Positions 8,305 to 16,265 of a DNA stretch of 64,000 nt are shown here, in pieces; the stretch's first letter is position 1, and each line of letters starts with the position of its first letter. Source of the stretch: Rubrobacter_D sp963840835 (GTDB taxonomy: Bacteria > Actinomycetota > Rubrobacteria > Rubrobacterales > Rubrobacteraceae). The stretch spans positions 62,001 through 126,000 of the forward strand of contig CAWJAM010000001.1 in the NCBI GenBank assembly GCA_963840835.1. The letters run 5' to 3'. The notes below the pieces were generated by a model, which worked only from the letters and a program-made list of their open reading frames with translations, had not been told where the DNA came from and searched no databases. The translations under genes were made by a program, and so were the position numbers.

Positions 8305-8374
8305 GGGCCCGAAGACAACGTCAAGCCCGAGGGTCCGGTAGTCTCCTGCCGGGCACGGAAAGCGAGGTGCGAGG

Positions 8375-9736
8375 GTGAGATTTCCCGAGAACTTCTTGTG
8401 GGGCACGGCTACGGCCGCCTATCAGGTCGAGGGAGCCGCCGCCGAAGACAGCCGCGGCCCATCTATCTGGGACACGTTCAGCCACACCGCGGGCAAGATC
8501 AGACACGGCGATACGGGAGACATCGCCTGCGACCAGTACAACCGTCTGGACGAAGACCTCGACCTGATGTCAGAGCTTGGCTTCGAGGCGTACCGCTTCT
8601 CCGTGGCCTGGCCCCGCATCCAGCCCGAGGGGAGCGGGCCCGCAAACGAGAAAGGCCTCGACTTCTACAGGCGTCTCGTCGATGGTCTGAGGCGGCGCTC
8701 CATCGAACCGATGCTAACGCTCTACCACTGGGACCTGCCGCAGGCGCTCGAAGACCGTGGCGGCTGGACGAGCAGAGAGACGAGCGAACGGTTCGCCGAG
8801 TACGCGGGCATCGTCTACGAGGCCTTATCCGATGAGGTGGGGTTCTGGATCACCTTGAACGAGCCCTGGGTCGCCTCCTGGATGGGTTACGGCCTCGGCG
8901 TCCACGCACCTGGACACAAAGGCAGTAACAAGGCCCTCGCGGCCACCCACCACCTCCTGCTGGGTCACGGCCTAGCGATGGAGAGGATGCGGTCCGCCGG
9001 AGACGGAAACCAGCTTGGCGTTACTCTGAACCTGCATCCGGCCCGCCCGTCACGGAACACTGAAGCCGATAGGAAGGCCGCCCGCAGGGTGGACGGGCAG
9101 GCGAACAGGCTGTACCTAGATCCCCTGTTTCGCGGCGAGTACCCGGAGGACGTGTTCTTGCATTACCGGGAACGAGGCGTCGATCTATCGTTCGTCCAGG
9201 ATGAAGATCTCCAGAAGATCTCGGACCCCATAGATTTCCTTGGCGTCAACTACTATTTCCGGAACACGGTCCGCGATGCGACCGTCGAAGTGGGCAAGAG
9301 CGTTCCATTTGCCGACCTCGGGGCGCGTCCCGTCATACCGCACGCGGCGGAGAAGACGGCTATGGGTTGGCCCGTGGAGCCCGAGGGCCTGACGGAGATA
9401 CTGGTTCGGATCAAGGACGAGTACGCGGACATCCCCATGTACGTGACCGAGAACGGGCGCGCCGTCAACGACTACATCGACCCCGAGGGCGGCGTGGACG
9501 ACGAGGAGCGCATCTCTTATCTGGAGAGCCATTTCCGGGCGGCCCACGACGCGATCGAACGCGGCGTCGACCTGCGCGGTTACATGGTGTGGTCTTTTCT
9601 GGACAACTTTGAGTGGGCCGAGGGGTACTCGAAGCGGTTTGGGATCGTGTACGTCGAGTACGGTACGCAGCGGCGCGTCCCCAAGGCGAGCGCCCGCTGG
9701 TACTCTGGGGTCATCCGGCAGAATGGGCTGGATTAG
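8375..9736 (+). CDS. GH1 family beta-glucosidase
   Basis: 453 aa, the usual GH1 length, cytosolic. GTG 8375 gives the canonical start RFPENFLWGTATAAYQVEGA. Acid/base Glu163 lies in TLNEPW and nucleophile Glu359 in YVTENG; HWDLPQAL and WSFLDNFEW are further active-site landmarks. The retaining enzyme would split beta-glucosides or beta-galactosides. It follows the decayed GH42 gene closely and may have taken over beta-galactoside hydrolysis, which is inference. The downstream reductase starts 24 bp after its stop, so they are probably co-transcribed. Confidence 0.95.
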   Translation: MRFPENFLWGTATAAYQVEGAAAEDSRGPSIWDTFSHTAGKIRHGDTGDIACDQYNRLDEDLDLMSELGFEAYRFSVAWPRIQPEGSGPANEKGLDFYRRLVDGLRRRSIEPMLTLYHWDLPQALEDRGGWTSRETSERFAEYAGIVYEALSDEVGFWITLNEPWVASWMGYGLGVHAPGHKGSNKALAATHHLLLGHGLAMERMRSAGDGNQLGVTLNLHPARPSRNTEADRKAARRVDGQANRLYLDPLFRGEYPEDVFLHYRERGVDLSFVQDEDLQKISDPIDFLGVNYYFRNTVRDATVEVGKSVPFADLGARPVIPHAAEKTAMGWPVEPEGLTEILVRIKDEYADIPMYVTENGRAVNDYIDPEGGVDDEERISYLESHFRAAHDAIERGVDLRGYMVWSFLDNFEWAEGYSKRFGIVYVEYGTQRRVPKASARWYSGVIRQNGLD

Positions 9737-9759
9737 AGACCTTCGGAAAGGACGGAGCT

Positions 9760-10746
9760 ATGGAGTATAGAGACCTTGGCGAGACGGGGATGCGCGTCTC
9801 GGAGATCAGCCTCGGCACCTGGGCCCTCGGGGGCGAGTGGGGCACCGTCGGCGAGGAGGATGCGTACGCAGCCCTGAACCGCGCGGTCGACCTCGGTGTG
9901 AACTTCCTCGACACCGCGGACGTCTACGGCGACGGGCGGAGCGAGCGCTTGATCGGACGCCTCCTCGAAGACCGCCCGGACGACGAGATCTTCGTCGCGA
10001 CCAAGGCTGGACGACGCCTGGACCCCCACACCGCAGAGGGTTACAACCACGAGAACCTCTCTGCCTTCGTCGAGCGGAGCCTGAAGAACCTGGGCGTAGA
10101 GGCATTGGACCTGCTCCAACTCCACTGCCCGCCGACGGAGGCGTACAGCCAGGACTCGACGTTCGAAGCGCTGGACCGGCTGCAAGAGGCGGGAAAAATT
10201 CGCAACTACGGCGTGAGTGTCGAGAAGGTCGAGGAGGCGCGGATGGCGCTCTCTTACCCGAACGTGAGGACAGTCCAGATCATCTTCAACATCTTCCGCC
10301 AGAGGCCGTCTGAGGACTTCTTCCCGCTCGCAGAGGAACGCAACATCGGCATCCTCGCCCGCGTGCCCCTCGCGAGCGGTCTCCTCTCGGGCAAGATGAG
10401 CTCGGACCGCGCGTTCGCCGAGGACGACCACCGCAACTTCAACCGCGAGGGAGAGGCCTTCGACAGGGGCGAGACTTTCTCGGGCGTGGACTTCGAGACG
10501 GGCCTCGGGGCCGCGGAGGAGCTGAAAGAGCTCGTGCCTGGCGGACACACCCTCGCGCAGTTCGCCCTGCGTTGGATCCTGATGCACCCCGCCGTCTCCT
10601 GCGCAATCCCCGGTGGCAAGAACCCTTCTCAGGTCGAGGACAACGTCGCCGCCGCGGGAATGACCCCGCTCTCGGACGAGACCATGCAGCGGGCGCGGGA
10701 GGTCTACGACGAGTACGTCCGCGAGGAGGTACATCACCGGTGGTAG
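9760..10746 (+). CDS. Aldo/keto reductase
   Basis: 328 aa NADPH-dependent oxidoreductase with a TIM-barrel. ATG 9760 gives MEYRDLGETGMRVSEISLGTWALGG, the standard AKR start. The tetrad is visible: Asp and Tyr in FLDTADVYGDGRSE, Lys in VATKAGRR and His in LLQLHCPP. The tail ILMHPAVSCAIPG is the conserved nucleotide-binding end. Position in a sugar-catabolic cluster suggests an aldose or keto-sugar substrate, but this family is broad and the substrate is unknown. Confidence 0.93.
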   Translation: MEYRDLGETGMRVSEISLGTWALGGEWGTVGEEDAYAALNRAVDLGVNFLDTADVYGDGRSERLIGRLLEDRPDDEIFVATKAGRRLDPHTAEGYNHENLSAFVERSLKNLGVEALDLLQLHCPPTEAYSQDSTFEALDRLQEAGKIRNYGVSVEKVEEARMALSYPNVRTVQIIFNIFRQRPSEDFFPLAEERNIGILARVPLASGLLSGKMSSDRAFAEDDHRNFNREGEAFDRGETFSGVDFETGLGAAEELKELVPGGHTLAQFALRWILMHPAVSCAIPGGKNPSQVEDNVAAAGMTPLSDETMQRAREVYDEYVREEVHHRW

Positions 10747-10819
10747 GCGAAGCCTTACCACGACGCAGTTACCCCCAGATGGTAAGCGCCGCAGCGTGTG
10801 GGGCGGGACTGGGAGCATA

Positions 10820-11058
10820 GTGGAGCTCGTTCGCGGCTTCCATGCCCGCTTCGATAGGCATAGCTTCTGGACCGAGACGAGCCCCTCTTCAGCCTGCTAG
10901 ACTGGGCCTACCGCGAGGGGGAGAGGCCGCCGGAGGATTGCCTGTGGCACATGGGGATGTACGATCTCGAACCGGACAGCCGAGGGGGTTTCTTCAGGAC
11001 CGAGTCGCCGGTGGTAGGCGCGTTTCGGGCCGCTACGGAGAGGACATCGGGGCGTTGA
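10820..11058 (+). pseudogene. Frameshifted small gene upstream of galT, unknown function
   Basis: Two adjacent frames look like one former protein of about 79 residues. GTG 10820 opens ELVRGFHARFDRHSFWTE; near 10877 the coding signal moves by one frame to DEPLFSLLDWAYREGERPPE, then CLWHMGMYDLEPDSRGGFF, ending at TGA 11056-11058. A one-base change near 10877 would join them. I do not recognise the family. The composition is protein-like (Trp, Phe and acidic residues) rather than the Arg/Gly/Pro-rich look of shadow frames. It could also be a sequencing error in an intact gene. Confidence 0.5.
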
Positions 11059-11135
11059 AGAGTGAGACCGAGCAGAAGGAAGACGGCCGCTACATCATCT
11101 TCTACACCTTCGAAGACGAAGGGGAGGAGGATTGA
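11055..11135 (+). CDS. Micro-ORF translationally coupled to galT (26 aa)
   Basis: TTG 11055 opens a 26-residue acidic peptide containing EDGRYIIFYTFEDEGEED and stopping at TGA 11133-11135. Its stop overlaps the galT start by 3-4 bases (TTGA), and the galT SD (GGGGAGGAGG) lies within its last codons. That geometry fits either a short real protein or a leader peptide controlling galT translation. It could alternatively be the chance end of the damaged upstream gene. No family recognised. Confidence 0.45.
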   Translation: MKSETEQKEDGRYIIFYTFEDEGEED

Positions 11136-12115
11136 ACGAGCTCCGCTGGGACCCGACGCTGCGCGAATGGGTCGCCTACGCCACCCACCGCCAGGACCGC
11201 ACGTTCTTGCCGCCCGCGGAGTACTGCCCCCTGTGCCCCACAAAGCCAGGCGGCTTCCCGACCGAAGTCCCCAGAGAGTCCTACGAGATAGCCGTCTTCG
11301 AGAACAAGTATCCGTCGTTCGCCCCGGACGCGTCGTTGGCCGGCGAGCCAGGCAGCGCTCTCACGCCCACGGCACCCGGCCGCGGCGTCTGCGAGGTCGT
11401 TCTCTACTCCGACGACCACGACTCGACGCTCGCCAGCATGAGTGAACGTCGTATAAGGACCCTCATCGAGGTGTGGGCCGACCGATACACGGACCTTGGC
11501 GGTCGCGAAGAGGTCGAGTACGTCTTCATCTTCGAGAACAAGGGTGAGGCCATAGGGGTTACGCTTCACCACCCGCACGGCCAGATCTACGGTTTCCCCT
11601 TCATCCCGCCGCGCCCGGCAAAGGAACTGCAGGCAGCCAGGGAGTACAAAGAACAGAATGAGGGATCCTGCCTCCACTGCGACGTCCTCGCCCAGGAGCA
11701 CGAGGACGGCCGCAGGGTGGTCGCGAAGGGTGAGCATTTCACGGCCTTCATCCCGTTCTACGCCCACTTCCCCTTCGAGGCGCACGTCTACACCAGGCGC
11801 TGCGCGCCCTCTATCGCGGACCTCGGGGCCGACGAACGCAGGGATCTCGCCTCTGTCCTCAAGCGCTTACTCGTCGGCTACGATTCCCTCTTCGGCTTCT
11901 CGCTTCCCTACATGATGGTCATGCACCAGGCTCCGACGGACGGCGAGGACCACACATGCATCGCCCACTTCCACATCGAGTTCTACCCGCCAAACCGCAC
12001 CGCGGATAAGCTGAAGTACCAGGCGGGAAGCGAGACCGGGGCTGACGCGTTCATCATGGACGTGCTGCCGGAGAAGACGGCCGAGACCCTGCGCGGGAAG
12101 ATAGAGAGCCGGTGA
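11132..12115 (+). CDS. galT: Galactose-1-phosphate uridylyltransferase
   Basis: 327 aa Leloir-pathway enzyme that exchanges UMP between UDP-glucose and galactose-1-phosphate. N-terminal NELRWDPTLREWV is typical; Cys32 and Cys35 (CPLC) form part of the zinc site; FENKYPSF is the conserved uridine-site segment. The active-site motif HPHGQ is at 147-151, with His149 as the UMP-carrying nucleophile. TTG start after SD GGGGAGGAGG. The stop overlaps galE by 4 bp, and galK follows, so the three are one transcription unit. Confidence 0.96.
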   Translation: MNELRWDPTLREWVAYATHRQDRTFLPPAEYCPLCPTKPGGFPTEVPRESYEIAVFENKYPSFAPDASLAGEPGSALTPTAPGRGVCEVVLYSDDHDSTLASMSERRIRTLIEVWADRYTDLGGREEVEYVFIFENKGEAIGVTLHHPHGQIYGFPFIPPRPAKELQAAREYKEQNEGSCLHCDVLAQEHEDGRRVVAKGEHFTAFIPFYAHFPFEAHVYTRRCAPSIADLGADERRDLASVLKRLLVGYDSLFGFSLPYMMVMHQAPTDGEDHTCIAHFHIEFYPPNRTADKLKYQAGSETGADAFIMDVLPEKTAETLRGKIESR

Positions 12116-13086
12116 GAGTCCTCGTAACCGGTGGCGCCGGCTACATCGGTAGCGTGGTCGCCTCCCAACTCGCCCGGGCAGGCCACGAGACGGTCGTGTT
12201 CGACGACCTCTCAAGGGGGCACAGATGGGCCGTCCCCGAAGGGGCGCGCCTGGTTCATGGAGACCTCATGGATGCCGGATTCACCAGCGAGACGCTCTCC
12301 GAAGGCTTCGACGGGGTGCTCCACTTCGCGGCCCTCTCCCTCGTCGGCGAATCGGTGGAAGAGCCCGAACGCTACTACCGCAACAACGTCTGCGGCGCGC
12401 TCAACCTCATCGAGGCGATGCGCGAGTTCGGCGCGGGGAGGCTCGTCTTCTCGTCCACGGCCGCCGTCTACGGGGAGCCCGACGAGATCCCTATAAAGGA
12501 GACGACCCCGGAGTTGCCGACCAACCCCTACGGGAGCTCCAAGCTCGCCGTCGACAGACTCATCGGTGCCTTCGCCGAGGCTCATGGGCTCGCGGCGACG
12601 AGCCTGCGGTACTTCAACGTGGCGGGGGCGAGCGGGCGGTTCGGAGAGGACCACCATCCGGAGACGCACCTGATCCCCCTCGTCCTCGAGGCCGCGCGAG
12701 AAGGCTCGTCCGTGAAGGTCTTCGGCACCGACTATCCGACCCGCGACGGCACGGCCGTGCGCGATTACATCCACGTCGAGGACCTGGGCCGCGCCCATCT
12801 GCTGGCGCTTGAGGCGGCCGAGCCGGGAGAGCACCGCGTCTACAACCTGGGCAACGGGGCAGGCTTCTCCGTCAGGGAGGTCGTCGAAGCCGCCCGCCGC
12901 GTCACCGGCGAGAACATAGACGCCGTCGAGGCCCCGCGACGGGCCGGTGACCCGCCCGCACTGGTGGCCTCCAGCGAGAAGATAAGGGCCGACCTCGGCT
13001 GGAGGCCCGAGAAGCCCGAGCTGGAGGCCATGATCTCCGACGCCTGGGCCTGGATGCGAGAACATCCAGACGGTTACGGCAGGTAG
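12112..13086 (+). CDS. galE: UDP-glucose 4-epimerase
   Basis: 324 aa short-chain dehydrogenase/reductase that interconverts UDP-galactose and UDP-glucose with bound NAD+. GGAGYIG (7-13) binds the cofactor; Ser114-Ser115-Thr116 and Tyr140-xxx-Lys144 (YGSSK) form the catalytic triad; SLRYFNVAGAS and YIHVEDL are family signatures. GTG 12112 overlaps the galT stop by 4 bp. The galK start follows after 9 bp. Besides galactose use, it can supply UDP-galactose for cell-surface polysaccharide. Confidence 0.96.
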   Translation: MRVLVTGGAGYIGSVVASQLARAGHETVVFDDLSRGHRWAVPEGARLVHGDLMDAGFTSETLSEGFDGVLHFAALSLVGESVEEPERYYRNNVCGALNLIEAMREFGAGRLVFSSTAAVYGEPDEIPIKETTPELPTNPYGSSKLAVDRLIGAFAEAHGLAATSLRYFNVAGASGRFGEDHHPETHLIPLVLEAAREGSSVKVFGTDYPTRDGTAVRDYIHVEDLGRAHLLALEAAEPGEHRVYNLGNGAGFSVREVVEAARRVTGENIDAVEAPRRAGDPPALVASSEKIRADLGWRPEKPELEAMISDAWAWMREHPDGYGR

Positions 13087-13095
13087 GAGCTCGCC

Positions 13096-14238
13096 TTGCG
13101 AGAAACGGAGCAAAGGGCGCTACAGGCGTACAGAGAGAAGTTCGACGGTGAGCCGGACCTCGTGGCCAGCGCCCCAGGCCGCATAAACCTAGTAGGCGAG
13201 CACACGGATTACAACGGGGGCTTCGTCTTACCTTGCGCCATCGACCGCCGCATCGCCGTCGCGGTGGGTCGTGGCCGTAGGGGCGGGTTTGAAACCCGCC
13301 CTTACGAAACCCGCCTCTACTCCGCAGATTTTGACGAGATGCGTCCGGTGGGGGAGAGGGACGGTTCCTGGGCAGATTACCCGCGCGGCGTCGCGTGGGC
13401 GATGGGGGAGGCCGGGCACGAGGTCGGAGTCTTCAGCGCCGCCTTTGCCGGCGACGTGCCGCTCGGCTCGGGACTCTCATCGTCGGCGGCCATCGAGGCC
13501 GCGACGGCGCTCGCCGTCGATGGTCTCTTCGGGTTGGGCATCGGACGCACCGACCTCGCCGTCCTCTGCCAGCGCGCCGAGAACGACTACGTGGGGGTGG
13601 GCACAGGCATAATGGACCAGTACGCCTCCCTGCTCTGCCAGGCGGGGGCCGCCCTGTTGGTAGACTGCCGCTCACTGGAGGCACAGAGCGTCCCGCTCGA
13701 CCTCGCGGCCGCTGGCCTGGCCCTCGTCGTCTGCGATACGCGCGTCGAGCGCGGGCTCGCCGACACCGGCTACAACGACAGGAGGGCGACGTGCGAACGC
13801 GCGGCCCACACGCTCGGCATAGAGGAACTGCGCGACGCCACGGAAGGAGACCTTGCTCTCCTCTCCGGAGCTGAGCTCAAACGCGCGCGACACGTCGTAA
13901 CCGAGAACGCCCGCGTTCTCGAGGCCGTCGAGGCGCTCGAAGATAACGACTTCAACGCATTCGGGCGCCTCATGTACGCCTCCCACGCCTCCCTGCGCGA
14001 CGACTACGAGGTCTCGACCCAAGAGCTAGACACCTTCGTCCAAACGGCGGAACAGCAAGGCGCCAAAGGCGCTCGACTCACCGGCGCGGGCTTCGGCGGA
14101 TGCGCCATCGCCCTCGTCCCAGAAACCAATACCGCCGCATTAACAAAAGCCTGCGAGCACACGTTCGCCGAACAAGAATTCGAGAAGCCCGCGTTCTACG
14201 AATTCATCCCCGCCACCGGAGCGGAGCTTGCCACCTAA
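13096..14238 (+). CDS. galK: Galactokinase with an in-frame palindromic insert
   Basis: 380 aa GHMP kinase that phosphorylates galactose at C1. PGRINLVGEHTDYNGGFVLP (28-46) is the galactokinase signature, VPLGSGLSSSAA is the ATP loop and TGAGFGGCAIAL is motif 3. TTG 13096 has SD AGGAG 7 nt upstream. Odd: residues about 59-71 (GRGRRGGF then ETRPYET) do not fit the family and are encoded by a 29-nt palindrome (13277-13305) plus a partial copy of its right arm; related palindromes occur between genes at 29171 and 47820. The insert keeps the frame and all motifs, so the enzyme may still work. Confidence 0.94.
   Translation: MRETEQRALQAYREKFDGEPDLVASAPGRINLVGEHTDYNGGFVLPCAIDRRIAVAVGRGRRGGFETRPYETRLYSADFDEMRPVGERDGSWADYPRGVAWAMGEAGHEVGVFSAAFAGDVPLGSGLSSSAAIEAATALAVDGLFGLGIGRTDLAVLCQRAENDYVGVGTGIMDQYASLLCQAGAALLVDCRSLEAQSVPLDLAAAGLALVVCDTRVERGLADTGYNDRRATCERAAHTLGIEELRDATEGDLALLSGAELKRARHVVTENARVLEAVEALEDNDFNAFGRLMYASHASLRDDYEVSTQELDTFVQTAEQQGAKGARLTGAGFGGCAIALVPETNTAALTKACEHTFAEQEFEKPAFYEFIPATGAELAT
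13277..13320. repeat. Palindromic repeat inserted in frame within galK
   Basis: GTAGGGGCGGGTTT joined to its near-complement (13277-13305), with a 10-bp perfect stem GGGCGGGTTT/AAACCCGCCC. A second copy of the right arm, GAAACCCGCCTCTAC, follows at 13306-13320. It is the same family as 29171-29195 and 47820-47846. It resembles protein-coding palindromic elements such as those of Rickettsia in principle, not in sequence. Confidence 0.88.
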
Positions 14239-14245
14239 GGCAATC

Positions 14246-14396
14246 CCGAAAGCCGCCAAAGGCGGCGCGCTGAAAGCGAGAGCCGAAGGCTCGAAGCGGT
14301 GCTGACAAGCGAAGGCGCTAGCCTGAGCGTGCCGACAAGGCGCCGTCAGGCGCCGTGCTGACAAGCCGCGAAGCGGCGTGCCGAAAGGGAGGTACG
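14246..14396 (+). repeat. Variable-arm hairpin array (5 units)
   Basis: Hairpin centres in order: GCCGCCAAAGGCGGC, GAGCCGAAGGCTC, AGGCGCTAGCCT, GGCGCCGTCAGGCGCC and CCGCGAAGCGG. They are joined by near-constant GCGTGCT/GCGTGCC and GACAAG(C) edges. The array fills the whole gap between galK and the next gene and ends in AAAGGGAGG, which serves as the SD for ATG 14400. Confidence 0.9.
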
Positions 14397-14399
14397 TAG

Positions 14400-15413
14400 A
14401 TGAGCCGGGAGTCGAGAAACTGGAGCTTGCGGGAGCTGATGGAGAGGCACGGCGTCGGTGCGCTCCTCCTGAGCCATCCCGCCAACTTCGCCTGGTACAC
14501 GGGCGGCGCGGACAATAGGGTGGACCGCGGCGACCCCGTTGGGGTGGCGAGCGTCCTGCTCACAGGGGACGACGCCTACATCGTGACGGACAACATCGAG
14601 GGGCCCAGGATGCGTGAGGAGCAGACGCCGGAGATGGAGATAATCGAGCATCCCTGGCACGAAGAGCCCGCCGCGCTCCTGAGAGAACTGACCGGCGGTT
14701 CTAGCATCGGGACGGATGTTCCCTCCGGGCCTGGCATGGACTTTTCGGCGGGGATCTCACCCCTGCGCCACGTCCTGGACGGGGAGGCCATAGAGGCCTA
14801 CCGGCGTCTGGGCGCGGACGCGGCCCTCGCGGTCTCCGAGGTCGCGGACTCCCTCACGCCGGAGACGGACGAGTTCGAGGCCGCGGCGGATTTGTCGGCG
14901 GCGTGCCTGCGGCGCGGCATGTTCACCCCCGTGCTGCTTGCGGCCTCCCGAGACAGGTTCGCGCGCTACCGGCATCCCATCCCGAACGGCGGCCCCCTTG
15001 GAAGGCAGGCCATGCTCGTTGCCTGCGCCGAGCGTGGCGGCCTCTTCGCCAACCTCACGCAGATGGTCTACTTCGACGACCCAGACCCCGAGACGGTCAG
15101 GCGCCAGGAGGCCTGCGGAGAAATCCTGCGCCGTATGAGGGAGGAGGCGACGCACGAGGGACGCACCCTGGCGTTGGCCTTCGAAGATTGCCGCCGCTTC
15201 TACGCCGAGGCGGGTTTCCCCGAAGGCTGGAGGGACCACCACCAGGGAGGGATGACCGGCTACGCCTCGCGGGAGGTCATCGCCACCCCGGCGGCAGAGC
15301 AGGAGATCATGGAAGGTCAGGCCTTCGCCTGGAACCCTTCGCTAGAAGGCGCCAAGGCCGAAGAGACCTTCGTGCTCGGCCCCGACGGCCCAGAGGTATT
15401 GACCCGACCTTAA
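14400..15413 (+). CDS. M24 (creatinase/prolidase-like) protein, probably lacking full metal site
   Basis: 337 aa. The N-terminal creatinase-like domain reads LMERHGVGALLLSHPANFAWYTGG. The C-terminal region follows the pita-bread fold of M24 peptidases. The positions that usually hold the two metal-binding aspartates read GGLFANLTQMVYF, without the expected Asp pair. A His remains in DHHQGGMTGY and a Glu in KAEETFVL. It may therefore be a pseudoenzyme or use a different chemistry. ATG follows SD AAGGGAGG. It lies at the 3' end of the sugar island but has no obvious link to sugars. Confidence 0.75.
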   Translation: MSRESRNWSLRELMERHGVGALLLSHPANFAWYTGGADNRVDRGDPVGVASVLLTGDDAYIVTDNIEGPRMREEQTPEMEIIEHPWHEEPAALLRELTGGSSIGTDVPSGPGMDFSAGISPLRHVLDGEAIEAYRRLGADAALAVSEVADSLTPETDEFEAAADLSAACLRRGMFTPVLLAASRDRFARYRHPIPNGGPLGRQAMLVACAERGGLFANLTQMVYFDDPDPETVRRQEACGEILRRMREEATHEGRTLALAFEDCRRFYAEAGFPEGWRDHHQGGMTGYASREVIATPAAEQEIMEGQAFAWNPSLEGAKAEETFVLGPDGPEVLTRP

Positions 15414-15463
15414 GACGCGGCGTTCCCGAATGGCCTCGGTGCCGAATCGGGCTCTCTACAACC

Positions 15464-15489
15464 GTTTAGGGCTGGCCTTCGTCGGGTAC
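15464..15489 (+). promoter_or_regulatory. SigB-like promoter upstream of the PfpI gene
   Basis: GTTTAG (15464-15469), 14-nt spacer, GGGTAC (15484-15489), matching the general-stress sigma-B pattern GTTT-N13/15-GGGTA. It lies 37 bp before the ATG of a DJ-1/PfpI stress-type gene. The same pattern recurs before the next gene. Confidence 0.6.
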
Positions 15490-15525
15490 TCAAGATGGTG
15501 TAAGCAGATCGAAAGGATTACCTCA

Positions 15526-16101
15526 ATGGCAAACGAGTTGCAGGGCAAGAAGATCGCCATCCTCCTGGCGCCGGTAGGCACGGAGCAGGTCGAGTTCACG
15601 GAGCCCAAGAAGGCCGTCGAGGACGAAGGCGCCACGGTCGACGTGGTAGGCATCCAGACCGGGGACGCCCAGACCATGAACAGCGACGTCAACCCCGGGG
15701 AGACGTTCACGGTGGAGAAGACGTTCTCCGAGGTCTCCGCGGACGATTACGACGGTCTCATCGTACCTGGCGGTACCGTTGGCTCGGACAACCTGCGTGG
15801 CAGCGACGAAGCGGTGAGCTTCGTGCACGCCTTCTTCGAGCAGGCCAAGCCTGTTGGTGCGATCTGCCACGGCCCCTGGACCCTCGTGGAAGCAGGAGTG
15901 GTAAACGGAAGAACCCTTACTTCCTACCCGACGCTCCAGACCGACATCCGCAACGCGGGCGGCAACTGGGTTGACGAGGAGGTCGTCACGGACCAGGGTC
16001 TAGTCACCAGCCGAAACCCCAACGATCTGCCCGCCTTCTGCGCCAAGATAGTCGAGGAGTTCGCCGAGGGTAAGCACGAGGACCAGAAGAGAAGCGCCTA
16101 G
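15526..16101 (+). CDS. DJ-1/PfpI family protein (general stress protein type)
   Basis: 191 aa class-I glutamine-amidotransferase-like fold. Cys114-His115 lie in the nucleophile elbow GAICHGPWTL, and Glu23/Glu26 (QVEFTEP) are at the usual acidic position. YDGLIVPGG is the conserved sheet before the elbow. Members act as deglycases, chaperones or peptidases; the activity of this one is not known. ATG 15526 is the first start before the conserved KKIAILLA strand. A SigB-like promoter precedes it and a strong terminator follows at 16186. Confidence 0.92.
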   Translation: MANELQGKKIAILLAPVGTEQVEFTEPKKAVEDEGATVDVVGIQTGDAQTMNSDVNPGETFTVEKTFSEVSADDYDGLIVPGGTVGSDNLRGSDEAVSFVHAFFEQAKPVGAICHGPWTLVEAGVVNGRTLTSYPTLQTDIRNAGGNWVDEEVVTDQGLVTSRNPNDLPAFCAKIVEEFAEGKHEDQKRSA

Positions 16102-16262
16102 GAGCATTTCAGCTAGTCAGCACTTCAGCATTTCAGCTTACTTACGTTGAAACCTGAAGCTACGGCTTCACGAGGCACCAAGTCGCCGGGTCCCGTCTCG
16201 AACGGGGCCCGGTTTTTCGTAGCTGACAAGCTGAAGTGCTGAAGTGCTGAAGTGCTAGCAAG
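16102..16262. repeat. CTGAAGTGCTGA / TTTCAGCATTTC micro-repeats flanking a terminator
   Basis: Left part carries CAGCTAGTCAGCACTTCAGC and GCATTTCAGC; right part carries CTGACAAGCTGAAGTGC and further GCTGAAGT copies. The two halves are roughly inverted relative to each other around the terminator at 16186-16217. Similar words occur at 31917, 60330 and 61615 and share GCTGACAAGC with the hairpin arrays. Confidence 0.75.
16186..16217 (+). terminator. Rho-independent terminator after the PfpI gene
   Basis: CCGGGTCCCGT (16186-16196) pairs with ACGGGGCCCGG (16202-16212) with one G-T wobble. The loop is CTCGA, and five T follow. Classic intrinsic terminator 85 bp beyond the gene. Confidence 0.88.
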
Positions 16263-16265
16263 CTG

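Noticed and set aside
9613..9759. 49-codon upstream extension of the aldo/keto reductase
   Set aside because: It overlaps the GH1 gene out of frame; ATG 9760 gives the standard AKR start.
14064..14085. Hairpin-array word AAGGCGCCAAAGGCGCT within the galK 3' end
   Set aside because: The encoded GAKGARLTGAGFGG is the normal galactokinase motif, so similarity to the array is probably coincidental.
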